This document shows, one piece after another, positions 62,580 through 64,000 of a stretch of DNA of 64,000 nucleotides. Below the pieces are notes generated by a model. It did not search any database. It had not been told where the DNA came from and was given only the letters and a program-made list of their open reading frames with translations. The position numbers and the translations under genes are program-made. The stretch comes from Axinella damicornis (taxonomy: Eukaryota > Porifera > Demospongiae > Axinellida > Axinellidae), in assembly GCA_963931865.1 (NCBI GenBank), contig OZ007510.1, positions 8,776,993-8,840,992 of the forward strand, written 5' to 3'. Every line of letters starts with the position of its first letter. Positions within the stretch are counted from its first letter, which is position 1.

Positions 62580-63335
62580 GAAGCCTCAATATGACACAAT
62601 CCAGGTTTATACAACTCCAGGAAATGTAAACTGCATGTACCAGAACAACTTGTGGTGCTTCAGCAATTACTATATACACATACAGCAATTACTATATACA
62701 CATACAGCAATTACTATATACACATACAGCAATTACTGCATGCCAACAAAGGTCTTGAACCAGCCATTATACTCAAGATCTCATCTTCCTCTCCTGGCCC
62801 CTCTCAGCCACACAGAAAGGAAAAGCCAGTCGTCTGATCCATTCCATTCGGTGCTTACCTCCCACTGTAGCTTTGAGAGGCCCACCTGCACAAGGACTGT
62901 CCTGTGCCCTCTCTGGTCATACAGAGAAGAAACCAAGCGGTCGAAAGTCAATGGAGGAGACTCTCCTTCTATTACACGAACCCAGCACAAATTTTGGCGG
63001 GATACTTGGCACTTCCAAGTCTGTTTGGTTTGTGTGAAGCGATGATTCATTATCAGAGCCTGGGATGCTAAGACTGCTAAATTCCACCTTGTACCTCTGT
63101 TTCACCATGGAGCGGTCGCTAATGGTTTGCGCGAAAACACAGGTTATACTGTACTCATTCGGAAGAGCTACATTGCAGAGAAAGCAAGGACTGCCCATTC
63201 TGGTCTGAAAGGGTTGAGTATATCTGCCCAGTTTGCTCAAAAGAAGAGTGTTTAGAGAAGAGAGGGCATTTAAGGTTGTATCAGTCTTGTGGTGTTCATC
63301 ATGTGAAGGATGACATACCCAGAAATGAGTATAGC
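62580..63335. repeat. Copy of the 41.6-kb segment upstream of gene H, with a 22-bp tandem repeat
   Basis: Matches 41030-42240. At 62664-62740 a unit containing TTACTATATACACATACAGCAA is repeated three to four times, absent from the 41-kb copy. Homology ends at about 63352, where the H-side sequence changes to TCTCACGCA-rich DNA. Confidence 0.7.
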
Positions 63336-63671
63336 AGCAGAGGACATCTGCAGAGCTCTCAACTCTCACGCATTATGCGTGAGTCTCACGCATTTCACCA
63401 GCAACTCACGCTCTCATGCATAGCGGCCTGATTCTCACGCAATCCCAGGCAGCCTCTTCCCAGACGTTTGCACGCTGAGAACAGTTATGCTCGTTCCCAT
63501 GCAGCAGATGTAAGAACAGGAACGAGACTACATAGGGGCGCGGCGGTCTGGTCTAGAGCTAGCTTATGCGCATGTACTATGTATAAGCAACAGGTTCGAA
63601 CGCGCGCCGCACACCTGCATGAGACTATAGTGGAAGTATTACTACTATTAACTGAAGAGTTTGTGATTCCC

Positions 63672-63906
63672 ATGGCTGACAGTGAGGAGGATATCAGTGA
63701 CACTGATCATGCCAGTGCCTTCACCAAAGAGAGCAAAGGTAATTGATGGCCAGCAGAGTTCCATCAAAAAGTTTACTGGGGCAGCTGCACACAAGTCTGG
63801 TTTCCAAGCATGCTGGCAGAAAAGATGGCCATGCATTAAGCCTGTAAAGGATGACCCACACTCCTTCCATTGCTCCACTACTTGGATAATCACCTATTAC
63901 TGTTGA
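63672..63906 (+). other. Possible 5' fragment of a hAT-like zinc-finger gene
   Basis: A frame running SSIKKFTGAAAHKSGFQACW then QKRWPCIKPVKDDPHSFHC resembles, from memory, the W-x-WP-x-DP-x-F-x-C stretch near the start of hAT/ZNF862-like proteins. The second cysteine of the expected pair is not seen and the frame stops at 63906. An alternative ATG frame (MADSEEDISDTDHASAF) lies upstream at 63672. Probably a decayed fragment; the right edge cuts the context. Confidence 0.3.
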
Positions 63907-64000
63907 GTTTGATAGAACTTGGCTAATAACTTATTACCGTTGACTTCGATGGCTTATCTCACTCATTTAGACACTGATCTCACTCATTTTCACCTAAGCT

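Noticed and set aside
62428..63045. 205-codon plus-strand frame
   Set aside because: Runs through the 22-bp tandem repeat (THTAITIYTYSNYY) and the duplicated repeat block; the copy at 41.8 kb does not preserve the frame.

Overview
The window looks like nuclear DNA of a sponge, probably a demosponge such as Amphimedon. The reasons are intron-rich but compact genes with GT-AG introns, a tandem family of tyrosine-kinase receptors whose extracellular domains I do not recognise from bilaterians, abundant short foldback elements, and long G/C homopolymer runs. The species is an inference. I see no prokaryotic, viral or organellar gene organisation.

Nearly all coding sequence lies on the minus strand, so genes read from high to low coordinates. 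It forms one tandem family of single-pass receptors. From right to left: gene H (56.8-59.9 kb), a kinase-less receptor; P2 (51.5-55.7 kb), the decayed 3' half of a receptor kinase; gene G (46.5-49.4 kb, exon 1 near 51.0 kb), a second kinase-less receptor; gene E (33.1-40.5 kb, probable exon 1 at 44.7 kb), a receptor tyrosine kinase (RTK); small relics at 31.8-32.5 kb; gene D (22.7-29.7 kb), an RTK; gene C (14.4-21.6 kb), an RTK copy broken by frameshifts; a relic at 14.1-14.3 kb; gene B (2.6-11.2 kb), a clean RTK with 16 exons and 1,222 codons; and gene A (30-2,468), a shorter receptor running off the left edge.

The complete RTKs share one plan: signal-peptide exon; three ectodomain units of about 172-182 residues, each a single exon with phase-1 introns on both sides; a Ser/Thr/Pro-rich stalk and membrane helix ending in an NPxY motif; tyrosine-rich juxtamembrane exons; then a tyrosine kinase split over seven exons (Gly loop, VAIK-type Lys, [26 protein letters not shown]). 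Genes G and H keep the three ectodomain units, but their stalk, membrane and cytoplasmic exon is different. It ends after about 100 residues with many tyrosines and the sequence YDYVNN, a Grb2-type pYxN site. The cluster therefore holds catalytic receptors beside receptors that could share a ligand but signal only through phosphotyrosine docking. P2, just downstream of H, suggests how an RTK gene became a kinase-less one.

Spacers at 11.3-14.0, 21.6-22.7, 29.7-33.0, 40.6-46.4 and 60-64 kb hold foldback (MITE-like) elements, a perfect 104-bp palindrome, a decayed LINE fragment, segmental duplications of the E/G/H upstream regions, and no other gene I can name with confidence. Exon coordinates were read by eye from splice consensus, phase and comparison of copies; they have not been checked against transcripts.
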